Source: CAZJUP01 sp964549275 (GTDB lineage: Bacteria; Fidelibacterota; Marinisomatia; Marinisomatales; TCS55). From it: a stretch of DNA of 64,000 nt. The notes below the pieces were generated by a model. It made no database searches, was not told the origin of the DNA, and saw only the letters and a list, made by a program, of their open reading frames with translations. Below are positions 1 through 9,411 of the stretch, one piece after another (position 1 is the stretch's first letter; every line of letters begins with the position of its first letter). Made by a program: the position numbers and the translations under genes. The stretch covers positions 1 through 64,000 of the forward strand of contig CAZJUP010000012.1 of assembly GCA_964549275.1 (NCBI GenBank), read 5' to 3'.

Positions 1-218
1 GAAACACCTAAATCAGAATGAGTTTCCCTGTTTCAACTAACTTTGATACATGCTCTTCCAGAGCTGTTGTTCGAAACCTAAATTTGCACCGCTATTATTT
101 TTTGACATATTTATCCTATCATTTCTACTTTTACTTTACACATTTGCCATGTTACTTCGTTCGGGTTGATTTTTTCATCTGTGCATTCCAATGGAGCTTA
201 ATGGCATAGTTGACATAT
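1..218. other. left-edge stretch without a recognised gene
   Basis: I see no convincing gene, RNA or repeat here. A 63-codon plus-strand reading frame at 18-209 is rich in Phe, Tyr and His, has no ribosome binding site, and looks like chance translation of AT-rich DNA. The stretch may be the non-coding flank of a gene outside the window. Confidence 0.5.
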
Positions 219-440
219 TTATTTTTTGGGATCAGAAACTAATGCCAAGTTATGGCCAATTTTCATTTGGTCTAAATTTTCTTCACCTTCGTAGAAGCAA
301 AACCCTACAACGGCAAATTTATTTATAAGATAACGCTTTTCGGCCTGGATGATATGGAGCGATTTTGCGATTCCCCCAACAAATGGGATTTGAAGTAAAT
401 AGATTAAAAATGATTTTCGAAATATATGGTCATGTTTCAT
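219..440 (-). CDS. possible small hypothetical protein (73 aa)
   Basis: I do not recognise this short frame. It begins at ATG 440, with GAGGG nine bases upstream, and lies about 65 bases downstream of murQ on the same strand. A TTG at 449 would add three residues. The N-terminal half is basic and hydrophobic (FLIYLLQIPFVGGIAKSL) and could touch a membrane; the rest is mixed. The binding site and the co-directional position favour a real gene. The lack of any known family and the short length argue against it. Confidence 0.35.
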   Translation of the reverse strand: MKHDHIFRKSFLIYLLQIPFVGGIAKSLHIIQAEKRYLINKFAVVGFCFYEGEENLDQMKIGHNLALVSDPKK

Positions 441-504
441 AGATAACAACCCTCATACAGTATCCTCAAGTATAAATAACAAATTCGTGTAATTCAAACA
501 ATTA

Positions 505-1404
505 TCATTCTATCACTCTCCTCATAAAACCATCTTCTACTTCCAACATTTTTACCGCTTCATCTTTAGAACAATTTTTTAGAACCATGACCACAGCTGT
601 TTTTACTGATTTATCTGCTTCCATTAATTTTTTCTTGGCCGAATCATAAGAAATATTCGTCAATTTTTGAATAATACGGGTCCCCCGGTCCACTAGTTTA
701 TCATTCACGGCCATAAGATCTACCATGAGGTTTCCATACACTTTTCCCAATCTTACCATGGTGGCAGTAGATATCATATTTAACACCAATTTCGTAGCCG
801 TTCCGGATTTCATACGGGTAGAACCTGTGATAACCTCTGGGCCTACATCAACACGAATGGTCACATCCGCTTTCGTAGACAGAAAAGGCTTTGGATTGCA
901 AATGAGGTAAACAGTTGTAGCCCCGATACTATGCCCGTATTCCAAAGATTGTTTGACATAGGCCGCTGCACCGCTGGTACTAATACCAATCACCACATCC
1001 CCGGATTCAAGTCCAAAATCTTTTAAGTCCTTCAGTGCTTCTGCCGGCTTGTCTTCCGCTCCTTCAATAGGTCGTCTTAAGGCATTATCCCCTCCGGCAA
1101 TAATCCCATTAAACCAATCTGGCGGAACGGAATAAGTCGGGGGCATTTCTGATGCGTCCAGCACTCCCAATCGTCCGGACGTCCCTGCACCCACATATAA
1201 AACCCGGTGTCCATCTCGAATCGCATTCGTCGTTAGATCAACAGCCTGGGCAATTTCTTCTATGGCTTCCCCCACTTTATCTGCGATAGTTCTATCCTCT
1301 TGGTTAATAATATTCAGGATGTCCCGGACAGGTTTAGCATCAATATCCAAAGAGTTGGCATTTTGCTGTTCGGTGGTGAGGTGTCTTCGTTCAACAGATT
1401 CCAT
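505..1404 (-). CDS. murQ: N-acetylmuramic acid 6-phosphate etherase
   Basis: MurQ cleaves the D-lactyl ether of N-acetylmuramic acid 6-phosphate to give GlcNAc-6-phosphate and lactate in cytoplasmic peptidoglycan recycling. The 299 residues match the usual length. The SIS-fold sugar-phosphate signature GAGTSGRLG lies at 72-80. It is followed by DASEMPPTY (Glu86) and IEGAED (about 113-118), which carry the acidic residues of the active site. The later stretches VITGSTRMKSGTA and KVYGNLMVD are also typical. No recycling kinase or transporter gene is adjacent. No ribosome binding site is obvious at ATG 1404. It is divergent from prmA across 109 bases. Confidence 0.95.
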   Translation of the reverse strand: MESVERRHLTTEQQNANSLDIDAKPVRDILNIINQEDRTIADKVGEAIEEIAQAVDLTTNAIRDGHRVLYVGAGTSGRLGVLDASEMPPTYSVPPDWFNGIIAGGDNALRRPIEGAEDKPAEALKDLKDFGLESGDVVIGISTSGAAAYVKQSLEYGHSIGATTVYLICNPKPFLSTKADVTIRVDVGPEVITGSTRMKSGTATKLVLNMISTATMVRLGKVYGNLMVDLMAVNDKLVDRGTRIIQKLTNISYDSAKKKLMEADKSVKTAVVMVLKNCSKDEAVKMLEVEDGFMRRVIE

Positions 1405-1513
1405 ATAAAAAATTACATTAAATTACCTGAGAAATTTTAAACAGTTTTATGGCAAACAAAACCAATCCTAATAAATTACTGTTGTTCTTTAGCGCATCCC
1501 GGTATTCGGCAGA

Positions 1514-2401
1514 ATGAAAGAAATAATTTTCACTTTACCAAAACTCGACTTAGAAAAGGTCATGGATGTACTTTTGGAATTGGGAGCAAAATCCGCTTCT
1601 CTTGAAAACCAGGAGACTTCAGAATCACCGGAAGCATCCTGGTTTGATGAAGATGGGCAAACCACATGGGAAAATTGGAATAACCCCATTGTCAAAGCCA
1701 TTATCGATGTAACACAAGAACCCCAAGTTTTTGCTTATGCGCTTCAAAGGGAATTTGGATTAGCCACTCCTCTCGAATTTAAATGTACAAAACTCCCGGA
1801 TAAAAACTGGGTGGAAGAAACTCAAAAGCTGTCCACTCCGATTTCAATAACCGACAAACTATGGATTTTACCCACCCACAGTATCCCCTCTGTAAATAAT
1901 ACTGTAAATATTCTATTGAATCCCGGATTGGCATTTGGTTCCGGTACCCATCCTACCACACAACTCTGTCTGAAGTGGTTGTCAGATAATATTACAGGAG
2001 GAGAAACAATCCTAGACTATGGGTGTGGGACCGGAATCCTCGCCATTGCCGCTTTAAAGCTCGGTGCGGGTAAAGCTATTGGCACCGATATTGATCCTCA
2101 GGCTTTAATAGCCACACAAAACAATGCAGAGCTTAATCACGTAACCGTTTCCACTTGCATTCCCGAAGATTTACCCCCTCAAAAGATAAATATTATCGTA
2201 GCAAATATCTTGTTAAAACCCCTGATTGAATTAGCAGAACATTTTTCCGACAGATTGGTACCGGGCGGAAGAATTGCCCTTTCAGGGTTGCTTACTGCTC
2301 AAAGTGAAAAGGTGGTTTCAGTGTACAAGCCCTATTTCAAAAACTTAACAATTTTGAAACAAGACTCTTGGGGATTGATTTCAGGACGACTTAAATCTTA
2401 G
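1514..2401 (+). CDS. prmA: ribosomal protein L11 methyltransferase
   Basis: PrmA uses S-adenosylmethionine to methylate amino groups of ribosomal protein L11. The length of 295 residues is normal. The family signature GLAFGSGTHPTT is at 138-149, the SAM-binding motif DYGCGTGILA at 168-177, and the substrate-side VANILLKPLI at 229-238. The N-terminal 100 residues form the less conserved L11-recognition domain. The gene reads toward the symporter at 2391, and the two coding ends overlap by 11 bases, so no terminator fits between them. Confidence 0.95.
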   Translation: MKEIIFTLPKLDLEKVMDVLLELGAKSASLENQETSESPEASWFDEDGQTTWENWNNPIVKAIIDVTQEPQVFAYALQREFGLATPLEFKCTKLPDKNWVEETQKLSTPISITDKLWILPTHSIPSVNNTVNILLNPGLAFGSGTHPTTQLCLKWLSDNITGGETILDYGCGTGILAIAALKLGAGKAIGTDIDPQALIATQNNAELNHVTVSTCIPEDLPPQKINIIVANILLKPLIELAEHFSDRLVPGGRIALSGLLTAQSEKVVSVYKPYFKNLTILKQDSWGLISGRLKS

Positions 2402-3749
2402 AAAAATACTGTTTTGCTTCGGCCATTACTTTTGGAGACAGCAGCACAGACCCGATAATAGTAGGAATGGCCATCAAAGCATACATACCGTCTACAAAAT
2501 TAACCACAATATCGATAGATACAATAGCTCCAAGTACAATCGTCCCTACATAAAATACACGATGGTAGAAAAGGCTACGGGTTCCAAAAAGGTACACACT
2601 GCATTTTGCACCATAATAGGAATAACTCATCATTGTAGAAAGACTAAACGTGAGAACTGCCGATAATAACAAAACCCTTCCGGCCATACCCAATTCATTA
2701 CTAAAAGCCATCGTTGTCATCGAAACACCATTCAAGCCTTCCTGCTGCCAAACTCCTGAGGACAGGATGACAATAGCTGTGATTGTGCAAACCACAATCG
2801 TATCGATAAAGGGCTCCGTCATGGCTACCAATCCTTCTCGTACCGGTTCTTTTGTCCTGGCGGCACCATGGGCCATATCCGATGTCCCCAATCCGGCTTC
2901 ATTCGAAAAAAGCGCCCGTCTTACCCCCGTAATAATAACAGCCCCTACTGCCCCTCCCATGACGGCTTCACCGGTGAAGGCATCATGTATAATGAGATAA
3001 AATAGAGATGGAATTTCAGAAAAGTGATTCAGAACTACGAGGAGTCCTGCTACGAGATACAGCACCACCATAACGGGGACCATATAGGCTGTAACCTGTC
3101 CAATGCGTTTAATCCCGCCAAAAATAACCAAGGAAGTCAACCCCGCCATGATGAGCCCCAAGAATAAATTCCCTGTCCCGACATTTTCCAAGAACCATTC
3201 ATTCGGAATAAAAATTTGATGACGAATAATTTCCGCCAACTGGTTGGATTGAAAAATAACTGTACAACCAAAAAGTCCTGCCACACTGAATAGAACAGCC
3301 AAGGGTTTAAAGGATTTGCCCAATCCATTTTCTATATAATACATGGGCCCTCCCTGGATATTCCCCTCATCATCCTTCCCGCGAAATAAAATTGACAGTG
3401 TACAAGAAAAAAATTTAGTGGACATTCCCACGATTGCGCTCATCCACATCCAAAATAGCGCCCCTGGGCCACCCATTTGGATGGCAATAGCCACACCACT
3501 GATATTCCCTAATCCTACTGTGCTGGCCAAGGCACTGGACAGAGCTTGAAAATGAGTAATATCTCCGGGATCGTTTGGATCATTGTATTTTCCAAATAAA
3601 ATGCTCATACCATGTTTAAAATACCTAAAAGGAATCAATCGGCTGAAAAGCGTAAAAAACAGTCCACCTCCCAATAAAATAATCAGGAGAGGTAATCCCC
3701 ACATAAATTCCGCGAAGCCTGCGATTAATCGGTCAAAAATTGATATCAT
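2391..3749 (-). CDS. sodium:alanine symporter (AGCS family)
   Basis: This is a polytopic inner-membrane carrier that uses sodium to import alanine, glycine or a related amino acid. Its 452 residues are normal for the amino acid:cation symporter family. The conserved segments are TVGLGNISGVA at 77-87, GGPMYY at 134-139 and FSNEAGLGTS at 281-290, among about ten hydrophobic spans. Alanine or glycine is the likely substrate from the family; the sequence alone does not fix it. It is transcribed away from the LptG-like gene, with 89 bases between the two start codons. Confidence 0.9.
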   Translation of the reverse strand: MISIFDRLIAGFAEFMWGLPLLIILLGGGLFFTLFSRLIPFRYFKHGMSILFGKYNDPNDPGDITHFQALSSALASTVGLGNISGVAIAIQMGGPGALFWMWMSAIVGMSTKFFSCTLSILFRGKDDEGNIQGGPMYYIENGLGKSFKPLAVLFSVAGLFGCTVIFQSNQLAEIIRHQIFIPNEWFLENVGTGNLFLGLIMAGLTSLVIFGGIKRIGQVTAYMVPVMVVLYLVAGLLVVLNHFSEIPSLFYLIIHDAFTGEAVMGGAVGAVIITGVRRALFSNEAGLGTSDMAHGAARTKEPVREGLVAMTEPFIDTIVVCTITAIVILSSGVWQQEGLNGVSMTTMAFSNELGMAGRVLLLSAVLTFSLSTMMSYSYYGAKCSVYLFGTRSLFYHRVFYVGTIVLGAIVSIDIVVNFVDGMYALMAIPTIIGSVLLSPKVMAEAKQYFSKI

Positions 3750-3838
3750 TTTTACTTTATTTTTTAATTATTCATCCAAAGGCTAAAAATATTCGCCGAT
3801 TATACCGAAATTCCCGATTCATTACCTACAATATTTTG

Positions 3839-4930
3839 ATGAAAAAACTGGATAGATATATTACGCGCCAATTCCTCACAACCCTGGCCATGACCTTGTT
3901 GGGGTTTGTGTGTATCATTATTGTGGTGGACCTCATCGAAAACCTGGATCGGTTCATCGACAACAAAGTTCCCTTTAATAAAGTTCTGACGTATTACATT
4001 TATGCATTCCCCTGGTTTTTGAATATCGGGTTACCCATGTCTATGCTCATTTCAACTGTATTCAGCATTGGGCTCCTTGCTAAGCGAAATGAATTAACGG
4101 TCATGAAATCTTCGGGAGTAAGTTTATACCGTGTTTCCTTCCCTTTAATTATCATTGGGTTAATTGTAAGTTTCCTCTCATTTGAACTCGATGATGTATT
4201 TGTCAGTTCTGGGAATAAAAAACGCTACGATATTGAACAGGAATATATGAAGCGCCGTGCCCGAAAACGGTATCGAAACATATTGAAAAATGTATTTTTC
4301 CAGAAAATGGAAAAAACCCATATCGCCATCGATACCTACCGCATCAAGGAAAAATCCGGTAAAGGAACAACAATTTTAAATCTTTCCGAAGGGGTTATCC
4401 GTGAACGGATTGATGCTGTTACTATCACCTGGATTGATTCACTAAACGCATGGGCTGTAACAGATTTTTCCATACGGTATTTTTCAGCCTCAGGCCAAGT
4501 TGTGAATGTTTCCCTATCTAAAAACGATTCTTTACTAACTTTGGGCTTTACACCGGAAGACATCACTCGCCAGTCTAAAGTACCGGATGAAATGAATTTT
4601 AAAGAATTGACTGTTCGAATTGCTCAATTAAAAGAGAATGGTGTAGACACCACCAGATGGGAAGTAGATCGTCATTTTAAAATATCATTTGCCTTTACAA
4701 ATTTAATTATTGTTTTATTTGGTCTGCCGTTGGTCGTTCTCAAACCCAGGGGAGGATTATCTTTTGGTGCCGGTATGGGTATCTTTGTCATTTTTATATA
4801 TTATGCTTTCCTAAAATTTGGTTTATCCATGGGATATAAGGGTATTTTAGAGCCGCTAACCGCAGCTTGGATCGGGAATATTGTGTTTTCCATAGGCGGC
4901 ATTACCCTGTTGATATCGGCCAGGAAATAA
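3839..4930 (+). CDS. LptF/LptG-type permease (YjgP/YjgQ family)
   Basis: Members form the transmembrane part of the LptBFG transporter that extracts LPS from the inner membrane. From ATG 3839 the protein has 363 residues. The start KKLDRYITRQF, the first membrane span, a conserved run LPMSMLISTVFSIGLLAKRNELTVMKSSG and a periplasmic beta-rich middle followed by three C-terminal spans are all typical. An open frame runs further upstream to 3740, but that would overlap the divergent symporter gene and add an unlikely leader. I cannot separate LptF from LptG confidently. No second permease or LptB is in the window. Confidence 0.88.
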   Translation: MKKLDRYITRQFLTTLAMTLLGFVCIIIVVDLIENLDRFIDNKVPFNKVLTYYIYAFPWFLNIGLPMSMLISTVFSIGLLAKRNELTVMKSSGVSLYRVSFPLIIIGLIVSFLSFELDDVFVSSGNKKRYDIEQEYMKRRARKRYRNILKNVFFQKMEKTHIAIDTYRIKEKSGKGTTILNLSEGVIRERIDAVTITWIDSLNAWAVTDFSIRYFSASGQVVNVSLSKNDSLLTLGFTPEDITRQSKVPDEMNFKELTVRIAQLKENGVDTTRWEVDRHFKISFAFTNLIIVLFGLPLVVLKPRGGLSFGAGMGIFVIFIYYAFLKFGLSMGYKGILEPLTAAWIGNIVFSIGGITLLISARK

Positions 4931-4931
4931 T

Positions 4932-6371
4932 TCAGGATTTATCTTCTGCCTTTATTTCTGCCGGTTGATTCTTTTTTTCCGGCTCTGGGGCGGGGCCGGC
5001 GGACGGTGCTTTTTCTTTCCTGCTTTTAAAACTGGTGACTGTAAGCCCCAAACTAAGATTAAAGCCTTTCATTGTGTGAATCCAAACACCATTTCTAAAG
5101 GCAAATCCCACATCAAAAATCATGGGGCCTTTATGATATCCAAACCCCATACCCAATTCTGTATTATCCATACCTGCCCAAGCAAATCCTATTCGGAGTG
5201 GCATCCCCGGGAATCGATACAATTCTGCACCAATAGACCATTTCCACGCAGCTCGGGCAAACAGACGGTTTTCAAATCCTGTCACTAAATCAGAGGATAT
5301 TAATAAATCATCCTTCCTCCGGGAAACACCAAATCGTAACAGTGCAGGATAATTCGTTTTAAACTGTTTCGGTTTTCCATCACTCCCCAAATTAGGGACC
5401 AGTGTTGATGAACTGGTCATCAGGGATGAAGAAGACAGATTGTCCGCCCGAAGTGAATCAATTGAATAGGTATAAAGCACGGAGACACTATCTGAAAGAA
5501 TTTCCCCTCCCCATGTAAAATGAAATAGATCGTCGCTATTTCCAAAAGCGCCATCTTTACCGGCAAGAATATCTTTAATAAACGAAGGTTTATTCCAGCT
5601 GATGCTACCGATAGCATTAATAATCGAAAATCCAAACCGCCAACCATTTATATTTTTTGAAGCTAAACCAATATCCACACCGAAGCCGGAACCACCTATC
5701 CCTTGCCTTAGATAATATTTTCCGGATCCGTAAACAGCTAAGGGGGTTGTAATAAATTCTGCGTGACTGGAATCAGGGTCCACACCAAGATAAAACATTC
5801 CTTGGAGATATTTTAAGGTGACTCCTGCAGCAAAACTCTCATAAGGAACCGCAAAAGAGAACCCAAATTCATTCACTCCCATAATTTCATATCGAAAAGT
5901 CAGGTCTACATTTGGATTATCAGCATTTCCTTCCAGCATGAGTCTGGCCAGTCCCGCCGGAATCTTATAATCCGCCATAACCACCAAATTAGAGGTTAAT
6001 GCCATATTCCCGGACGCATAGTTTAATCCAGGGAGTGCGAGGTGTACATCTGTGTAATATGACAATCCTCCGGATCTGTCCAATCGGTTTAAGATCGCAT
6101 CTTTTTCTTCCTGATTAAGGGTATCTCCACTAAGCGAATTCATTCCCGCCAAAGAGAGGTAATTCCCTAATACCCCTAAGTCCAGACCACCAACCTGAAG
6201 CATAAAGGGTTTATCCACCTGATACGCCAACAATGCAGGATTATAACCCACGGCAAATACACCGTCGGCGATGGTCGTGTAAGACCCTGCTAACCCCACA
6301 CTGCGAGGATCTCGCTTAACCTGTCCTGTACTCACTGCAAAAAGCAACAGGTATATGAGAAGTTTTTGCAT
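4932..6371 (-). CDS. predicted outer-membrane beta-barrel protein (FadL/PorV-like)
   Basis: The 479-residue protein starts with a short signal peptide and then SVGLAGSYTTIADGVFAVGYNPALLAY, the opening typical of FadL/PorV-like barrels in FCB bacteria. The rest alternates polar and hydrophobic residues with many Gly and aromatic positions, as expected for a barrel. The last 33 residues or so form a Lys/Glu/Pro/Ala-rich tail, so the chain does not end in the usual terminal aromatic residue. Its ATG overlaps the stop of the 970-residue lipoprotein gene by one base (TAATG), suggesting translational coupling and a shared role. The actual substrate or partner is unknown. Confidence 0.7.
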   Translation of the reverse strand: MQKLLIYLLLFAVSTGQVKRDPRSVGLAGSYTTIADGVFAVGYNPALLAYQVDKPFMLQVGGLDLGVLGNYLSLAGMNSLSGDTLNQEEKDAILNRLDRSGGLSYYTDVHLALPGLNYASGNMALTSNLVVMADYKIPAGLARLMLEGNADNPNVDLTFRYEIMGVNEFGFSFAVPYESFAAGVTLKYLQGMFYLGVDPDSSHAEFITTPLAVYGSGKYYLRQGIGGSGFGVDIGLASKNINGWRFGFSIINAIGSISWNKPSFIKDILAGKDGAFGNSDDLFHFTWGGEILSDSVSVLYTYSIDSLRADNLSSSSLMTSSSTLVPNLGSDGKPKQFKTNYPALLRFGVSRRKDDLLISSDLVTGFENRLFARAAWKWSIGAELYRFPGMPLRIGFAWAGMDNTELGMGFGYHKGPMIFDVGFAFRNGVWIHTMKGFNLSLGLTVTSFKSRKEKAPSAGPAPEPEKKNQPAEIKAEDKS

Positions 6372-9283
6372 TATGGCTTGACTTCCATTAATGAAAATTT
6401 CGGTTGAAGAGTCTGTAGTTTTGAGCTTGCATGGGAGATAGTAAAATACCAGCCGCTCATATCCACAACAGAAGAACCGGTATGCTTAACCCGAATTCTG
6501 ACACTGTCCCTTAATGATTCCGCCATGGAATTAATACCTGATGTTGATGAAGGAAGCCACAGAAAGGAATCTACATTGGCTACCTCCGTTTGGATGGTTG
6601 TCCAATCTTCATCTTCAGTAACCTTTGGATTAGTTTTCGCTGAATAGGCAATATCCACTTTTGACAGCATCCCATAAGTTTTCCATTTTAGGGTAACCGT
6701 TTCATTTTTATTAATGGTCTCTCCCCCATTCGGAAACTTAATCACTAGGTCCGGCGGTGCACTATCCGTCATTCCTGTAGAACTCAATCGAAATGTTATA
6801 GTGGAATTAATATCGATATAATCCGACCGGGAAAGAAATACCTTCTTCCCTTCCGAACCAGTTAAATGAAACCGGGGAGCTGTAAAATGGTCTCCCGGAT
6901 CCGTGATGAGTAAAATTCTTTTGGGGCTTATTGCGCTTGTATAAGATGTCGACCCCGGTTCCCGGACAGCACCGGCATGGGCCGTAGCAGTCGTCACTGT
7001 ATAAAAACTCCCCGGATCCGGTAGTGGAATTTTCAGCAGTGTATCTACATAAGACATCACGGTATCCATACCGACCACACTCCCTTTAACCAAATATTTC
7101 AATCCATCTATACAATCTTCAAAATCATCCATAACATCAAAAATAAAAACACTCCCAATAGATGGATTCATACTATCACAGGATGATATGACATAAAGAC
7201 TGTCGGTGGGATTCCAGCCAGCTTTAGCAACCATACTATCCCGGTAAGCGCTTAAAGCAGCTACTGTTGTATCCAAGGGAAAAAAAGCTTTGTTACTCAA
7301 AAGGATGGCTATTTCACCTCCGGATGGAATTTTATTTTCTACAGTTCCGGTTAAACTTGCAGACTGAAATGTGCTTCTAATCCGATTGCGAGTGTCGTGA
7401 TTCATTTCCTGAATTGGCGTATTCGTTACAGAAATGAAAGTCATGGGATCCATGATAACTTCAAAAGGAGCTATCATCCGGTATTTTCCCCCAATGGATT
7501 GACCGGCTTCCAAGGTACCTCTCCCATCAATTTTGGCTTTTGAATTAATATGTATTGTAGCGGGATTAAAACTCATTAAATCAACAATTGTTGATTCACC
7601 GAAACCTGGTGGAACCGTTGTGCTGTCAGAATATAACACTGAGGTTGGTGCCTTATACTTTAGGGTTGTAGTTCCATCCCGGCTTAAACGCATGATAGTT
7701 TTTGTTGTATCTCCTGAGGCGATCGGCATGCCTAAGGTTGACTTTGCGGCTACAATGGAGGAATCCCCCGCCTGATTTGTGGCGATCATGTCGAAGTTCA
7801 AAACGACGGGGAGGCGGATTCCATTTAACATTTCTATTTCCATTTGAACATTCGAAAAAGACATTCCCGAAAACCCAAGGGGCATTCCCGCAATATTAAA
7901 TTGGGAAGGAGGAAATTCTTGCACAATATTTGCTTCGAGAGACGCAAAGGATAATTTGGTAATTTGAACACGAATTGAAATGGCACCAAAGTCAGATCCG
8001 TCCAATGGAATATTACTGATCTGCGCAGCCATTTTTGCACTAATGTTCACCGTCATTTCAGCCAAGGCACTATCTGACCCGGCAGGGTTATAAAAGGAAT
8101 AACCATCAACATCAAAAGTTTTAGAAATGGCAGCCACTCCGTTTTTAAGGGTCGTATCTATTTTAACAGAGTCTTTGCCTGTTGGCGGTTTAAAATTGGC
8201 ATAACTCATGGTAAAACTAACATCAAAAGGATATGTACTTTTTAGATTAGAAATAACCAGTTCATTAACATCCAATCCAGTAATTGGATTCAATGTTCCT
8301 GAATATATTTCAATATCAGAAGGAAAGCTAAGGGTGGGCAATTCCACCGGAAGAGAGGTTTCTGCAATTTGTACGACGGCAGAATCTACACCTGCAATTC
8401 GGAGCTGTACTGAGAAATTCACCTGAACTGAATCACCGCTATTGACAGTCAGGGTTGCTGCATTGGTACTTGCTATATCAAATCCAACTGTTAATTTCAC
8501 CTTTCCTTTCAGACTATCGGCTGAAAGTGAAGTTATTTCAGGCCCATACGTCTCATCTTTGGCCAAACTTGAATGGGTATGGCTGGCCAAAGTTTTTATA
8601 TCCGTCAACAGTTTAAAGTCAATATTTTCAACTTCAGTCGGTAAGCCGTTGTTTTTAAAGGTAGTGGTAAAATCGCTTGTACTCCCACCACCGTCTGGTT
8701 TTATAATATAGGCATCAACTGCAGTAATGAATTCAGGGAGTTCACTGGAAGGGATATCCGGCAATGAAATAGTCACAGAATACGTTGTGTCAAAAGCAGA
8801 AGCAATGGCATTCCAAGAAGCGCCGGTTATGGTTTTATTTGATGTTGGCGGTACAGAAAAAGATGCCCCTGTATTATCCACAAGTTGACCCCCCGGTGCC
8901 AAGGGGATTGAAACTGTAAAAGTTGTATCCATCACAACAGAAACTATGGGAGAAGAAACAGGATCTTGGTTATAACTGATATCTTGATTCAATTCCACCT
9001 CTAAAATATCAGTATTTATTGCAGTATCGGGGAGTACCCCTTCAAACACAAGTTGCATCCCCAAAGAATCCTCAGTTGGAAAAATCTGTTTATTATCAAC
9101 GAGGCCTTCGAGAGAATATTTTTTCTGAACCAATGGAAAAGAGAGATCAAAAAACCATGTTGGCAGTTTAAATCCACCAACATTTTGAAAATCACAGCCG
9201 GAAGATGAAAAAAGAAAAATCCCAATGAAGGTCACCAGAATACTTTTTTTCAAGGGAATATTAATTGATTTAAGATATTTCAT
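6371..9283 (-). CDS. large secreted lipoprotein of unknown function
   Basis: This 970-residue protein has a signal peptide ending at SSSGC with Cys30 as the likely lipid-attachment site. The body is Ser/Thr/Asp-rich with repeated short beta-like segments, resembling stacked beta-sandwich domains. Around 843-950 a domain begins PPDLVIKFPNGGET and resembles the PNGGE-type adhesion-like domain seen in many secreted proteins. I recognise no catalytic motif. The downstream barrel gene overlaps it by one base, and an upstream terminator separates it from ahcY, so the two form a unit. A surface or periplasmic structural role is an inference. Confidence 0.75.
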   Translation of the reverse strand: MKYLKSINIPLKKSILVTFIGIFLFSSSGCDFQNVGGFKLPTWFFDLSFPLVQKKYSLEGLVDNKQIFPTEDSLGMQLVFEGVLPDTAINTDILEVELNQDISYNQDPVSSPIVSVVMDTTFTVSIPLAPGGQLVDNTGASFSVPPTSNKTITGASWNAIASAFDTTYSVTISLPDIPSSELPEFITAVDAYIIKPDGGGSTSDFTTTFKNNGLPTEVENIDFKLLTDIKTLASHTHSSLAKDETYGPEITSLSADSLKGKVKLTVGFDIASTNAATLTVNSGDSVQVNFSVQLRIAGVDSAVVQIAETSLPVELPTLSFPSDIEIYSGTLNPITGLDVNELVISNLKSTYPFDVSFTMSYANFKPPTGKDSVKIDTTLKNGVAAISKTFDVDGYSFYNPAGSDSALAEMTVNISAKMAAQISNIPLDGSDFGAISIRVQITKLSFASLEANIVQEFPPSQFNIAGMPLGFSGMSFSNVQMEIEMLNGIRLPVVLNFDMIATNQAGDSSIVAAKSTLGMPIASGDTTKTIMRLSRDGTTTLKYKAPTSVLYSDSTTVPPGFGESTIVDLMSFNPATIHINSKAKIDGRGTLEAGQSIGGKYRMIAPFEVIMDPMTFISVTNTPIQEMNHDTRNRIRSTFQSASLTGTVENKIPSGGEIAILLSNKAFFPLDTTVAALSAYRDSMVAKAGWNPTDSLYVISSCDSMNPSIGSVFIFDVMDDFEDCIDGLKYLVKGSVVGMDTVMSYVDTLLKIPLPDPGSFYTVTTATAHAGAVREPGSTSYTSAISPKRILLITDPGDHFTAPRFHLTGSEGKKVFLSRSDYIDINSTITFRLSSTGMTDSAPPDLVIKFPNGGETINKNETVTLKWKTYGMLSKVDIAYSAKTNPKVTEDEDWTTIQTEVANVDSFLWLPSSTSGINSMAESLRDSVRIRVKHTGSSVVDMSGWYFTISHASSKLQTLQPKFSLMEVKP

Positions 9284-9354
9284 TCTTCAGTTCAATCCCA
9301 CAATTTAGCAGTGATGCAGGGTAGAAATTGACTCAAAATTCAGACCTTTTCCAT

Positions 9355-9388
9355 AAAAAAAGCTCTGTAATGAATTACAGAGCTTTTT
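9355..9388 (-). terminator. rho-independent terminator of metK-ahcY
   Basis: An 11-base stem (AGCTCTGTAAT paired with ATTACAGAGCT) is flanked by an A-run on one side and a T-run on the other. It begins 24 bases beyond the ahcY stop. Its symmetry could let it work in either direction, but only the minus strand has a gene leading into it. Confidence 0.8.
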
Positions 9389-9411
9389 CAATCATTCGAC
9401 TTCAGAGTTAA

